Positions 16,307-24,497 of a stretch of 64,000 nucleotides of DNA are shown here, piece after piece. The stretch is from contig NZ_JRVC01000003.1 in assembly GCF_000807925.1 (NCBI RefSeq), positions 124,001-188,000 of the forward strand, in the 5' to 3' direction. The translations under genes were made by a program, and so were the position numbers. This DNA comes from Novosphingobium subterraneum. GTDB taxonomy: Bacteria; Pseudomonadota; Alphaproteobacteria; Sphingomonadales; Sphingomonadaceae. Numbering within the stretch: position 1 is the first letter of the stretch; every line of letters starts with the position of its first letter. The notes below the pieces were generated by a model that saw nothing but the letters and a program-made list of their open reading frames with translations, ran no database searches and was not told where the DNA came from.

Positions 16307-18111
16307 TTGGCCACCTCCGGCTGATCCCAGCGCTTGTAGGCGGGCACTGACACGACCATGAACGCCTTGCCCTTGAGCGGCTTGCCCAATGCGTCCTTTT
16401 CGGTCTTGGCCGTGGCGACGACCCAGACCTCGCCATAGTTGTTGCGGCCCCACTTGCGTTCAGGGTTCGGCCCGTCGATGGCGGGCGTGAACAGTGCGGT
16501 CGGGCTGAGCTTGCCGACGTAGTTGACGTCGTCGTCGTAATAGACGGTCGGCAGCTCCTCCATTGACCAGGTCACGTCGATCGGGCCCAGCGAGACGTCA
16601 TCCGCGGTATAGGGCTTGCCGTCGAGGCCCGCGTCATAGCCAAGCGCGTCGAACTGCTGGTAACCGGGCGCGTGCTTCTCGCTGCCGCCGAGGCGGGCAA
16701 TGGCGGTTTCGGGCGTGACCTTGATGTAGTCCACCCGCTTGTAGACCGGCAGGCCCGCCGCAAGAATCGAGCCGCCAATGCCGACGTCATGCGCGCCGAT
16801 GGTCGCATCGGGGGCGACATCGACCGTGAGCACCGCCTCGGTCGGGCTGTTGGAGACAACCTTGGTCACCGTCACGCCCTTGCCGAGGTCGACGTCCGAA
16901 GGCTTTAGGCCTGCAGGGAAGGCATCGCCAATCAGCTTGAGCGTTGCGCCCCTGGCTCCGGCCTTGAGGGCATAGGGCCAGGTCGCAACGACAGTCGGTT
17001 CGGCGGCGGCGCGGGTCAGCTTCACGTTGAAGCCGAACTCGGTGTAGTCGCCCCAGAACCAGCGGCCTTCCGCGCTCTTGCGGTCGGGCGAGAACTGCAT
17101 AGCCTCACGCGTTTCGTGGTCCTGCGGTGCATCCGGACGCGCGCCGGCCGGGCCGCTTGATGACGTGCCCCGCCACGAATAGCCGGTGTAGACGAGGCCC
17201 TTGCCGCTGCGAGTAAGGGTGGAGCCATCGGTCAGTGACTTCAGGGTGATGGCGGTGGTGTAATCGTCGTCGGTGCCGGCCGGCGTCAGCATCATCTCGC
17301 CGACGTAGAGGCCCTTGCCGGGCAGGAAGGCGTTTACCAGCCACTTGCCGCCGAGCTTCGCGGACGATTGCCGCGCCTGCCACTTCGTCCATTCGGGCGT
17401 CATCAGCGGCGCGGTCTTGTTCATGTAATCGAGCGCGACCTCGACCGGGAGCGGCTTGGGCGCCCCGTTGGCGGGGACGGGCTGTGTCGGGTCTTCGACC
17501 GGCTTGCGGAACTGCGCATCAGCTTGCGAATACATCGCGACGTGAAGATTGCGCAGCAGGCCCCATTCCGCCTTCGAACGCCGCCACGACAGTGGCTGGG
17601 CGAAGGCGTGGCAAGCCGCGCAGGACTGGCGGATCGTCTCGTTGGGAATGTTGCTCTCGACCACGATGCGGTGTTCGGGCAGGTAGGAAACCGGCCTGGC
17701 TTCCTCGGGCGAGAGACCGTTGCTGGCGGAAAGCGAGCGGATCACCGCCTTGGCCTCGGCCGGGGTGATCGACAGGCCGTTGAGCGAGGCCATGCGGCGG
17801 ATGACCTGCGCCCAGCCTTCCGGGGTGGTGCGCACCCAGGAGATGCGCGAGAGGTTCCCTTTCGCATCTGCAGTATGGCAGCTGCCGCACTTTTCGACGA
17901 CCAGCGGGTCCTTGATCGCGATACCGGCCTCGGTCTCCACCGGGTTCGAAGAATCGCGCGGCGGCTCCTTGGCGGACTGTGCCAGGACAATCGAAGCGGG
18001 GAGCGCGGTCAGGGCGAGGAATTGGAGAAGATGCCGACGGTGCGGGCGCTTCGCCCCGGTCTGGCTAACATCCGTGGCAAGATTACGGGCAGCAGTTTCG
18101 GCCAAAGTCAT
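16303..18111 (-). CDS. qhpA: Quinohemoprotein amine dehydrogenase, diheme alpha subunit
   Basis: 602 residues. A basic N-terminus and hydrophobic stretch (HLLQFLALTALPASIVLAQ) act as export signal. Two c-type heme motifs follow: CGSCH (Cys75, Cys78, His79) and CAACH (Cys164, Cys167, His168). The rest is the beta-sandwich region of the alpha subunit. The complex oxidises primary amines to aldehydes in the periplasm and passes electrons from CTQ through the two hemes to a soluble acceptor. GGGGGAAA lies about 8 nt before the ATG. It is the first gene of the operon; no adjacent AraC-type qhpR regulator is present in the window. Confidence 0.93.
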   Translation of the reverse strand: MTLAETAARNLATDVSQTGAKRPHRRHLLQFLALTALPASIVLAQSAKEPPRDSSNPVETEAGIAIKDPLVVEKCGSCHTADAKGNLSRISWVRTTPEGWAQVIRRMASLNGLSITPAEAKAVIRSLSASNGLSPEEARPVSYLPEHRIVVESNIPNETIRQSCAACHAFAQPLSWRRSKAEWGLLRNLHVAMYSQADAQFRKPVEDPTQPVPANGAPKPLPVEVALDYMNKTAPLMTPEWTKWQARQSSAKLGGKWLVNAFLPGKGLYVGEMMLTPAGTDDDYTTAITLKSLTDGSTLTRSGKGLVYTGYSWRGTSSSGPAGARPDAPQDHETREAMQFSPDRKSAEGRWFWGDYTEFGFNVKLTRAAAEPTVVATWPYALKAGARGATLKLIGDAFPAGLKPSDVDLGKGVTVTKVVSNSPTEAVLTVDVAPDATIGAHDVGIGGSILAAGLPVYKRVDYIKVTPETAIARLGGSEKHAPGYQQFDALGYDAGLDGKPYTADDVSLGPIDVTWSMEELPTVYYDDDVNYVGKLSPTALFTPAIDGPNPERKWGRNNYGEVWVVATAKTEKDALGKPLKGKAFMVVSVPAYKRWDQPEVAK

Positions 18112-18428
18112 GGTCGCGATTTCCCCCTTGGCAGGCCGTGTCCGGGAACGAGTCGGACGCGGTGTCAGGGCAAAGACTGGACAGACGTCAAAAGTTCGTC
18201 AACGCCTTTGTTTTTGCGGGTGCGAAAAGGTTTTGGCGCTCTATCGGATGATCTTCGCGCATGTCCCGGCCAGGATCCATACGCTGATCGCGCACATTGT
18301 TCAGTGGCATGTCGGCAGCCGCGTCGTGCAAATGCGGCCAAGTGCAGGCGCAAGGTTGACGACGAGCCCTCGATCATGCCAGAGGCAGCGCATCCGGCAG
18401 CCCCGGATCAAGCAGCCTTTGCGGCCGC
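18112..18428 (-). promoter_or_regulatory. Promoter region of the amine dehydrogenase operon
   Basis: 317 nt between qhpA and the oppositely oriented tRNA-Gly. The notable element is a direct repeat of TTGACG on the minus strand (18186-18202; CGTCAA-N5-CGTCAA on the plus strand) with an 11-nt period, about 75-90 nt before the qhpA start. It could be an activator site, or two overlapping -35-like hexamers. I see no gene in this stretch. Confidence 0.45.
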
Positions 18429-18502
18429 GCGGGTGTAGCTCAATGGTAGAGCAGCAGCTTCCCAAGCTGAATACGAGGGTTCGATTCCCTTCACCCGCTC
18501 CA
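18429..18502 (+). tRNA. tRNA-Gly (anticodon CCC)
   Basis: A complete cloverleaf of 74 nt. The acceptor GCGGGTG pairs with CACCCGC; the D arm holds AGCTCAATGGTAGAGC; the anticodon loop TTCCCAA gives CCC; the T arm is GAGGGTTCGATTCCCTT; the CCA end is encoded (18500-18502). Its 3' end is the likely attachment site of the integrase gene 200 nt downstream. Confidence 0.96.
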
Positions 18503-18504
18503 GC
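18486..18504 (+). repeat. attL-like core: tRNA-Gly 3' end
   Basis: TCCCTTCACCCGCTCCAGC spans the T-arm and acceptor end of the tRNA. The same string with a single C missing recurs at 34651-34668, and a shorter variant with one further base missing is at 25636-25650. Tyrosine integrases of this family commonly recombine at tRNA 3' ends and leave such direct repeats. Confidence 0.6.
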
Positions 18505-18547
18505 CCTCCCTTCCCACAACATCCCGGAAATGCTACGAAGTCCTCGG

Positions 18548-18681
18548 AAATCCTAGGGTTTTCACACTGCATTTGTCCCGCCAGCGCCCGCCTGTTCTCG
18601 CCGCATCTCGCGAATCTGGGGGCTCTTTTGGGGGCCAAGTGGGTTTCGCTCAATTCGAGTGGCCCCCACCCAGGGGGCCAC
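18548..18681 (+). repeat. Putative integrase arm-type sites and int operator
   Basis: Three elements are seen. AAATCCTAGGGTTTTCACA with GCAT following (18548-18572). The 20-mer GGGGGCTCTTTTGGGGGCCA (18618-18637), itself a 12-nt-period direct repeat. And a perfect 9-bp inverted repeat GTGGCCCCC-ACCCA-GGGGGCCAC (18659-18681) directly before int. The first two recur in the same orientation at 25521-25575. Such repeats beside an integrase gene are expected of arm sites bound by the integrase N-terminal domain, and the inverted repeat may let it control its own transcription. Confidence 0.5.
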
Positions 18682-18704
18682 TCAGGATGGAAGGGATTGA
18701 AATC

Positions 18705-19913
18705 GTGGCACTTACCGATGTGGCCGTCCGAAATGCTAAGCCGGGTACGAAGCCCTATAAGATGGGCGACTCCCATGGCCTGTTCCTGCTGGTCCAGCCA
18801 ACCGGCGGAAAACTCTGGCGGTTCAAGTTCCGCGTTGACGGGCGTGAGAAGAAACTGGCGATTGGCCCTTACCCCGAGATCGGCCTGGGCGAGGCTCGCA
18901 GGCGGCGCGACGAAGCCCGCGAGGCCATGGCAGCCGGCAAGGACCCGGTGCGAGAGAAGCAACGCGATAAGGTCCGCGCGAAGGTTGAGGCCGAAAATAC
19001 CTTCGGGGCAATCACTGCTGAGTTCTGCGAGAAGCGAAAGCGCGATGGGCAGCGTGCTTGGGCACCGGCCACTGCCAAGCGCTGCGAATACCTTCTGTCG
19101 ATCCTGTGCGGGTCCATCGGCAACATGCCGATCTCCGAAATAGAGCCTGCCGATGTGCTGGTTGCCGTTCGCCGGATCGAAGGCAAAGGCAACCTCGAGA
19201 GTGCTCGCCGAACGCTCCAACTGGCGGGCTCGGTGTTCCGCTTTGCGGTAGCCACGGCGCGCCTCAAGTCCGACCCTACGCGTGACCTCAAGGGAGCACT
19301 GACAAGCCCCACCGTCACCCACTACGGGGCAGTCATCGATCCCGCCGGGGTGGGCGAACTGCTCCGGTCAATTGATGGCTACGAGGGGCAACCGATCACA
19401 AAATTCGCGATGCAACTTGCCCCTCATGTGTTCGTCCGCCCCGGCGAACTACGACACGCGGAATGGTCGGAAATCGATCTGGCAGGGGCGCTGTGGACGA
19501 TCCCGGCAGGCAAGACCAAAATGCGCAAGGAACATGTCGTTCCGCTCTCGCGGCAGGCCATTGCGATCCTGAAGAGCGTCCAGCCCCTGACCGGTCCAAG
19601 CGGCTATGTCTTCCCCTCCGTCCGCACCCGACGCCGCCCGATGAGCGACAACACGATCAACGCTGGCCTGCGCCGCCTTGGCTACGCCACCGACGAAATG
19701 ACTGCCCACGGTTTCCGCGCAATGGCGTCCACGCTGCTAAACGAAAGCGGGAAATGGAACCCCGATGCCATCGAACGCGCTCTGGCTCACGGCGACACTG
19801 ACAAGGTACGCGCTGCGTACCATCGCGGCGCCCATTGGAAGGAGCGTGTAGCCATGGCGCAGTGGTGGAGTGACTACCTGGACGACCTGCGGAACGTGGC
19901 GAAATCGGTCTGA
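18705..19913 (+). CDS. int: P4-type tyrosine recombinase / integrase
   Basis: 402 residues from GTG 18705 (AAGGGA 8 nt upstream; the family typically begins ALTDxAxRNAKP as here). An in-frame ATG at 18687 is an alternative. The N-terminal DUF4102-type arm-binding domain (GLFLLVQPTGGKLWRFKF, LAIGPYPEIGLGEARRRRD) is followed by a core-binding and a catalytic domain. Catalytic residues are Arg245 (RPGELRHAEW), His335 and Arg338 (AHGFRAMAS), His362 (LAHGD) and Tyr372 (AAYHRG), so the enzyme looks intact. Its position just after tRNA-Gly argues for integration there. No excisionase or transfer genes were recognised nearby. Confidence 0.93.
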   Translation: MALTDVAVRNAKPGTKPYKMGDSHGLFLLVQPTGGKLWRFKFRVDGREKKLAIGPYPEIGLGEARRRRDEAREAMAAGKDPVREKQRDKVRAKVEAENTFGAITAEFCEKRKRDGQRAWAPATAKRCEYLLSILCGSIGNMPISEIEPADVLVAVRRIEGKGNLESARRTLQLAGSVFRFAVATARLKSDPTRDLKGALTSPTVTHYGAVIDPAGVGELLRSIDGYEGQPITKFAMQLAPHVFVRPGELRHAEWSEIDLAGALWTIPAGKTKMRKEHVVPLSRQAIAILKSVQPLTGPSGYVFPSVRTRRRPMSDNTINAGLRRLGYATDEMTAHGFRAMASTLLNESGKWNPDAIERALAHGDTDKVRAAYHRGAHWKERVAMAQWWSDYLDDLRNVAKSV

Positions 19914-19950
19914 TGGGCGATCCAACGAGCTGATCGCTGGCAACTGGCGC

Positions 19951-20045
19951 GCAAATCGCGACTTGCGTGCAATTCGTCAGGATAGACCATTGTTATGGCT
20001 GTATTTATCCCCCCAGCAGACGCGATTGCAAATCGCGATTTGCAA
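19951..20045. repeat. Two copies of a perfect or near-perfect palindrome
   Basis: TTGCAAATCGCGATTTGCAA (20026-20045) is a perfect 20-bp palindrome. Its inner 16 nt recur at 19951-19966 as GCAAATCGCGACTTGC, one substitution away, 77 nt upstream. Both lie just after the int stop codon. This pattern suits a dimeric regulator or accessory recombination protein. Confidence 0.6.
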
Positions 20046-20411
20046 GCAAATCAGTTTGACACCAGACCGATATTTCCCATTTTCCGTAATCCCGCCAATA
20101 ACTTGCATCTAGCAGTCCACTGCGTACGGTGTGCTTGTAAACCTGCTGCCGAGGTGGGTTCGATACGTTCCCCGAATATGGTCCGAGCAGATGAAAATGA
20201 GTCCTGGTGGGGCTTGAGCCAAACGGCGCATGAGAGCGTCTGTTTCCGCTGACAATGCGGCCATAATCGGCTTTAATCTGTCTGGTCGAAAGCCGTCGTT
20301 CGTTCACCGACGACCTATGTATGCCAACTCTCGGGTAGCGCCTAGGTGGGCGTTCGGGCCTTTGCAGACACCACCATTCGCTTGGGCGAGGATTAAAAAC
20401 AACTCGCATGA

Positions 20412-20438
20412 CTAAACTGCCAATAGGCGACAGTTTAG
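20412..20438. promoter_or_regulatory. Inverted repeat, candidate operator of the catabolic operon
   Basis: CTAAACTG (20412-20419) and CAGTTTAG (20431-20438) are exact inverted 8-mers with an 11-nt spacer, about 65-90 nt before the monooxygenase start. It does not match the Crp (TGTGA) or Fnr (TTGAT) consensus, but the operon encodes its own Crp-family regulator, for which this is the best candidate site in view. Confidence 0.4.
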
Positions 20439-20501
20439 CCATGTGATCGATTCTAGGGAGCCTCCGACGCCGCACCAAACACCCGGCGCTGGAGGAATGA
20501 A

Positions 20502-22007
20502 ATGTCTGCGGTTTCAAGCGATGCCGGTTGCGACTCAGAAGAGATCGAGCGTTTCGACGTTATAATCGTCGGCGCGGGGATCTCGGGCATCGGCAGCGCA
20601 ACCTTGCTGCGCAAGCACTGCCCGGACTTGAGCTTTGTTGTCCTCGACGCGATGGAATCGTTCGGCGGCACCTGGCTGATGCACAAGTATCCCGGCACCC
20701 GTTCGGACAGCGATCTGTTCACTTTCGGCTATGGCTTCAAGCCGTGGAAGGGTGATCCCATCGCTTCGCGCCAGCAGATTCTGGACTATCTGGGCGGGGC
20801 TATCGAGGATGCCAATCTTGGGCCGCACATCCGTTATGGCCACAAGGTCCAATCCGCCGAATGGTCGAGTGAAGCGGCAAGCTGGACACTGGCAGTCGAG
20901 CGCAGTGATATAGAAGGCTTGGTCCATCTGCAGGGGCGCTTCCTGTGGATGTGTCAGGGCTACTACCGCCATTCACACGGCTACACGCCGGACTGGCCAG
21001 GTCTCGCCCAGTTCCAGGGGCAGGTTGTCCACCCGCAGCACTGGCCAGACGATCTCGATCTCAGCGGCAAGCAGGTGACGGTGATCGGCTCGGGTGCCAC
21101 GGCCGCCACCTTGATCCCGGCGCTGGCTGATAGCTGCGCGCATGTCACCATGTTGCAGCGCACGCCGACCTACTTCGCGGCTGGTCGCAATGCCGACAGC
21201 CTGGCGGACGAACTGCGCAAGCTGTATGTCGATGACGCCTGGATCCATGAAATCATGCGCCGCAAGGTGGTGCGCGACCGCGCCGATCTGCTGGAGCGCG
21301 CGCAGGCAGCGCCCGACAAGCTGAAGAAACTGCTGATCGACGGGGTCAAGGCCTGCCTGCCCGAAGGCTTTGATGTCGATCGCCACTTTACCCCGCCCTA
21401 CAAGCCCATGCAGCAGCGCGTGGCCTTTGTGCCTGATGGCGACCTGTTCAAGGCCGTCGCTTCGGGCAAGGCATCGGTCGTGACGGACCAGATCGCAGCC
21501 TTTGACGAAACCGGGATCCAGCTTGGTTCAGGCAGCCGCATCGACTGCGACGTGGTGATCACCGCGACCGGCTTTGAGATGTCCGTGATGGGCGAGATCC
21601 CCTTCCGGGTTGACGGACGCCATATCGATTTTGCGCAGACTGTGACCTATCGCGGGACGATGTTCACCGGCGTGCCGAACATGGCCTGGATTTATGGCTA
21701 TGGGCACTATAGCTGGACCTTGCGCGCGGACCTGATCGGCGAGTTCGTCTGCCGCCTGCTGCGCCATCTGGAGGCGCGCGGCGCGAAGAGCGTAGCGCCG
21801 ACCTTGCGCCCGGATGATCACGACATGCCGCTGCGGCCGTGGGTCGACACCGAATACCTCAATCCCGGCTACCTCTTGCGCAGCCTGGACCGCTTGCCAC
21901 GCAGCGGTGACAAGCCGGAGTGGCAGCACAGCCAGGATTATCTCTACGAGAGCAAGGCCATCCCGGCCATCGATCTCGACGATCCGATCTTTTCCTACAG
22001 CTATTGA
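20502..22007 (+). CDS. Flavin-containing / Baeyer-Villiger-type monooxygenase
   Basis: 501 residues. FAD-binding GAGISG (residues 24-29), GGTW after the second strand, the fingerprint FxGxxxHxxxWP (Phe171, Gly173, His177, Trp181 in FQGQVVHPQHWPD) and an NADPH site GSGATAATL. These class-B flavoproteins insert oxygen next to ketones or oxidise N/S centres. Cytosolic. The first gene of a five-gene plus-strand group in the island; GGAGG lies 7 nt before ATG. With the SDR and crotonase neighbours, oxidation of a cyclic or terpenoid-like ketone is a plausible but unproved role. Confidence 0.88.
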   Translation: MSAVSSDAGCDSEEIERFDVIIVGAGISGIGSATLLRKHCPDLSFVVLDAMESFGGTWLMHKYPGTRSDSDLFTFGYGFKPWKGDPIASRQQILDYLGGAIEDANLGPHIRYGHKVQSAEWSSEAASWTLAVERSDIEGLVHLQGRFLWMCQGYYRHSHGYTPDWPGLAQFQGQVVHPQHWPDDLDLSGKQVTVIGSGATAATLIPALADSCAHVTMLQRTPTYFAAGRNADSLADELRKLYVDDAWIHEIMRRKVVRDRADLLERAQAAPDKLKKLLIDGVKACLPEGFDVDRHFTPPYKPMQQRVAFVPDGDLFKAVASGKASVVTDQIAAFDETGIQLGSGSRIDCDVVITATGFEMSVMGEIPFRVDGRHIDFAQTVTYRGTMFTGVPNMAWIYGYGHYSWTLRADLIGEFVCRLLRHLEARGAKSVAPTLRPDDHDMPLRPWVDTEYLNPGYLLRSLDRLPRSGDKPEWQHSQDYLYESKAIPAIDLDDPIFSYSY

Positions 22008-22042
22008 CCGGGCCGGACCCGCAAAGACCGAGGAGCGTGCAG

Positions 22043-22954
22043 ATGAAGAACATGAAAGGCGGCGTAGCCGTAGTAACCGGCGGCGGTTCTGGCCTGGGCA
22101 AGGCTATTGCACAGGAGGCCGCACGCCGGGGAATGCGGGTGGTGATTGCCGACGTGCAGGCCGAGGCGATGAATGCGGCGGTTAAAGAGCTGCGGGCCAG
22201 CGGTGCGGATGCGATTGGTGTGTTGACCGACGTGACCAGCGCTGCTTCGGTTGAGGCGCTCGCAGAGGCCGCCGAACGCCAGTTTGGCCCCGCCAACCTG
22301 GTGTTCAACAATGCCGGGGTCGCATCCGGTGGGCCGATCTGGGAAAGCACCGAAAAGGATTGGAAGTGGGTGTTCGCCGTCAACGTCGATGGGGTGGCCA
22401 ACGGTGTGCGGAGCTTCACCCCGCGGATGCTTGCTGCCGCCGCTGCCGACCCGGCCTATCAAGGCTGCATTGTGAATACCGCCTCGATGGCCGGACTGGT
22501 TACGGCACCCGGCATGGGCATTTACAGCGTTTCCAAACACGCCGTGATCGCGATTTCGGAATGCCTTTACCACGATCTCGATCTGGCCGGAGATCAGGTC
22601 AAGACAGCTGTGCTGTGTCCCTCATACGTGACCACCAACATCAGCCAATGCTATCGCACCCGGCCCGCCGATCTTGCCAATGAAAGCGGCCCGACAAAGT
22701 CCCAGCTGGCGACCCAGGCCATTTCCGCGAAGGATCTCGCCAATGGGTCGTTGACCGCAGAAGAAGTGGCCAGCATCACTTTCCAGGCAATCGAAGTGGG
22801 ACAGTTCTACGTCTATCCCAGCCCGGAACTGCTCCCGATCGTCAAGAACCGCCTGGATAACATCGCGGCGGGATCCAATCCCGATATTCCCTACGAGGAC
22901 ATTCCGATGTTCAAGGAGCGGCGCGACCGGTTAAAGGAAGCACTGGCCAGTTGA
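22043..22954 (+). CDS. Short-chain dehydrogenase/reductase
   Basis: 303 residues from ATG 22043 (AGGAG 7 nt upstream). Classical SDR signatures: TGGGSGLG cofactor loop (from residue 12), NNAG near residue 90, catalytic Ser in NTASMAG and Tyr/Lys in YSVSK. It would interconvert an alcohol and ketone with NAD(P). The gap to the monooxygenase stop is 35 nt, so co-transcription is likely: it could make the ketone that the monooxygenase uses. The C-terminus is longer than minimal SDRs (about 50 extra residues after the fold). Substrate unknown. Confidence 0.88.
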   Translation: MKNMKGGVAVVTGGGSGLGKAIAQEAARRGMRVVIADVQAEAMNAAVKELRASGADAIGVLTDVTSAASVEALAEAAERQFGPANLVFNNAGVASGGPIWESTEKDWKWVFAVNVDGVANGVRSFTPRMLAAAAADPAYQGCIVNTASMAGLVTAPGMGIYSVSKHAVIAISECLYHDLDLAGDQVKTAVLCPSYVTTNISQCYRTRPADLANESGPTKSQLATQAISAKDLANGSLTAEEVASITFQAIEVGQFYVYPSPELLPIVKNRLDNIAAGSNPDIPYEDIPMFKERRDRLKEALAS

Positions 22955-22991
22955 ACGCCAGCCCTCACAGGCGGATCAAGGACATCGGCAG

Positions 22992-23675
22992 TTGCACGAA
23001 GACAGGGCCCAGCACGAACCAGGAGTATTGAACCCGGAGCTCGATGCTGCGCTGCGCCAGCATGCCCGCCGCCGACTGCTTGGCAGGGGTGAGCAGCTTT
23101 ATGCGTTCGGGTCCGTGCCCGATGCGCTGTTCTGCGTTGAAGAGGGAGTACTGCGCCTCAGCGTGACCAGCCCCGAGGGCCGGGAATCCGTTCTCAGCAT
23201 GGTGACTCAAAACCAGTGGTTCGGCGAAGCCTCCCTGTTTTCGGGAGAGCCGCGCGGAAATGACGCCATGGCGATTGTTGCCAGCGCTGTGCTGATCGTC
23301 CCGGCTGCAGCAGTCCACCAGCTTGTCGACCACCGGCCGGATTTCTTGCTGCAATTCCTGGCCATGATGGGGAGGCGGTATCGCATGATACTCAGCCGGA
23401 TGGACGATACCGTGCTGCGCCCCTTGCCCGCCCGCCTGGCGCGGGAAGTGCTGCAGGCGCATGGGCGGGAGCTTGCAGCGGCGGGACCACATCACCCGGT
23501 CACGCTCCGCTTCTCGCAAGAGGAAATGAGCCAGATGCTCGGCGCATCGCGGCAAAGCATCAACCGCCTGCTCAAGCAATGGGAGCGAGGCGGCGCCATA
23601 GAAGTTGCTTACCGCAGCCTGACAGTCCTCGATCCTGAAGCGCTGCGGTTGCTCACGGAACGTGACGAAGGATAA
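22992..23675 (+). CDS. Crp/Fnr-family transcriptional regulator
   Basis: 227 residues if the TTG at 22992 is the start (AAGGA 9 nt upstream); a later TTG at 23028 (GGAG before it) would also fit. An N-terminal cyclic-nucleotide-binding-like barrel (EGVLRLSVTSPEGRESVLSM, WFGEASLFSG) is followed by the dimer helix and a C-terminal winged helix with recognition segment SQEEMSQMLGASRQSINRLL. Only one Cys is present in the sensor part, so it is not an Fnr-type Fe-S sensor; the effector is unknown. It lies inside the catabolic operon and probably controls it. Confidence 0.87.
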   Translation: MHEDRAQHEPGVLNPELDAALRQHARRRLLGRGEQLYAFGSVPDALFCVEEGVLRLSVTSPEGRESVLSMVTQNQWFGEASLFSGEPRGNDAMAIVASAVLIVPAAAVHQLVDHRPDFLLQFLAMMGRRYRMILSRMDDTVLRPLPARLAREVLQAHGRELAAAGPHHPVTLRFSQEEMSQMLGASRQSINRLLKQWERGGAIEVAYRSLTVLDPEALRLLTERDEG

Positions 23676-23713
23676 AGCGCTATGGTCCTGCTCCAAACTA
23701 CCGGAGTACCAAG

Positions 23714-24457
23714 ATGAAACTGCGCCTGCGCCAGATTGCACTCGCCGTAACTGACCTTGAAGTTGCAACATTGCAGGCCAGCCAGATTCTTGGCCTGGGC
23801 TCAGCCTATCAAGACCCGGCAATCGTGCGTTACGGGCTGCGCAATGCGGTCTATGCGATCGACAACACCTTTCTGGAATTCGTATCGCCGATCACCGAAA
23901 ACACCACCGTCGGGCGCTTGCTGGCCAAGCAAGGCGGTGACTGCGGCTATATGGTCATTCTTCAAACCGACGGGGCAGACGAAGCGCGCGCGCGAATTGA
24001 TGCTGCGGGTGTGCGCGTGGCGGATCAGTTGGACCGCAATGGCGCGGGCTTCATGCACCTGCATCCCAAGGATGTTGGCGGAACCCTGCTGTCCATCGAT
24101 TACATGCCGCGCTGGTCCGACTGGGAATGGGGCGGCCCCGACTGGCAAAAGTCCGCTACCCAAGACGAGGCCATTACCGGGATTGGAATAAGCGCGCTCG
24201 ACCCGCAGGGCATGGCGGGGCGCTGGGGGGAAATTCTCGGTCGCCCGATGGAACATTGCGATCATGCAAGCCGCATCGGCCTGGATGAAGGCGAGCTGCG
24301 GTTTGCGGCCCCAGCAGGCAACGGCAGTGAAGGATTCCAAGCCTTCGACCTGCACTCCGCCCGCGCCGCGCAGCTGCGCGAAAACGCTGTTCGGCACGGC
24401 TGCCTGACCAGTGAGGGGAATGTCGCACTGTTCGGCGTGACTATTCGGCTGGTTTGA
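23714..24457 (+). CDS. VOC-superfamily (glyoxalase-like domain) protein
   Basis: 247 residues. The N-terminal module begins LRQIALAVTDLEVATLQ and continues with NTFLEFVSPI; a second betaalphabetabetabeta module begins ITGIGISALDP. The arrangement matches glyoxalase-like two-module VOC proteins, which include metal-dependent isomerases, dioxygenases and lyases. The usual metal ligands are not all obvious (the first His is replaced by Gln in RQIAL), so catalytic activity is uncertain. ATG 23714 is preceded by GGAG. It lies between the regulator and the crotonase in the island operon. Confidence 0.75.
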   Translation: MKLRLRQIALAVTDLEVATLQASQILGLGSAYQDPAIVRYGLRNAVYAIDNTFLEFVSPITENTTVGRLLAKQGGDCGYMVILQTDGADEARARIDAAGVRVADQLDRNGAGFMHLHPKDVGGTLLSIDYMPRWSDWEWGGPDWQKSATQDEAITGIGISALDPQGMAGRWGEILGRPMEHCDHASRIGLDEGELRFAAPAGNGSEGFQAFDLHSARAAQLRENAVRHGCLTSEGNVALFGVTIRLV

Positions 24458-24497
24458 TAGCCTGCATCAAAGCGCCTGAGACACGAGAGGATAACCA

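Larger units (their letters stand above)
19914..20501 (+). promoter_or_regulatory. Intergenic region between int and the monooxygenase operon
   Basis: 588 nt, visibly less GC-rich than its surroundings, with no credible gene. It contains a repeated palindrome (19951-19966 and 20026-20045), an inverted repeat CTAAACTG-N11-CAGTTTAG (20412-20438) and a ribosome-binding site (GGAGG, 20490-20494) for the monooxygenase. It should contain the promoter of the catabolic operon; no unambiguous -35/-10 pair stands out. Confidence 0.5.

Noticed and set aside
20156..20164. GGGTTCGAT string resembling a tRNA T-loop after the integrase
   Set aside because: Only nine bases match and no stem or acceptor end follows, so I do not count it as an att site or tRNA fragment.
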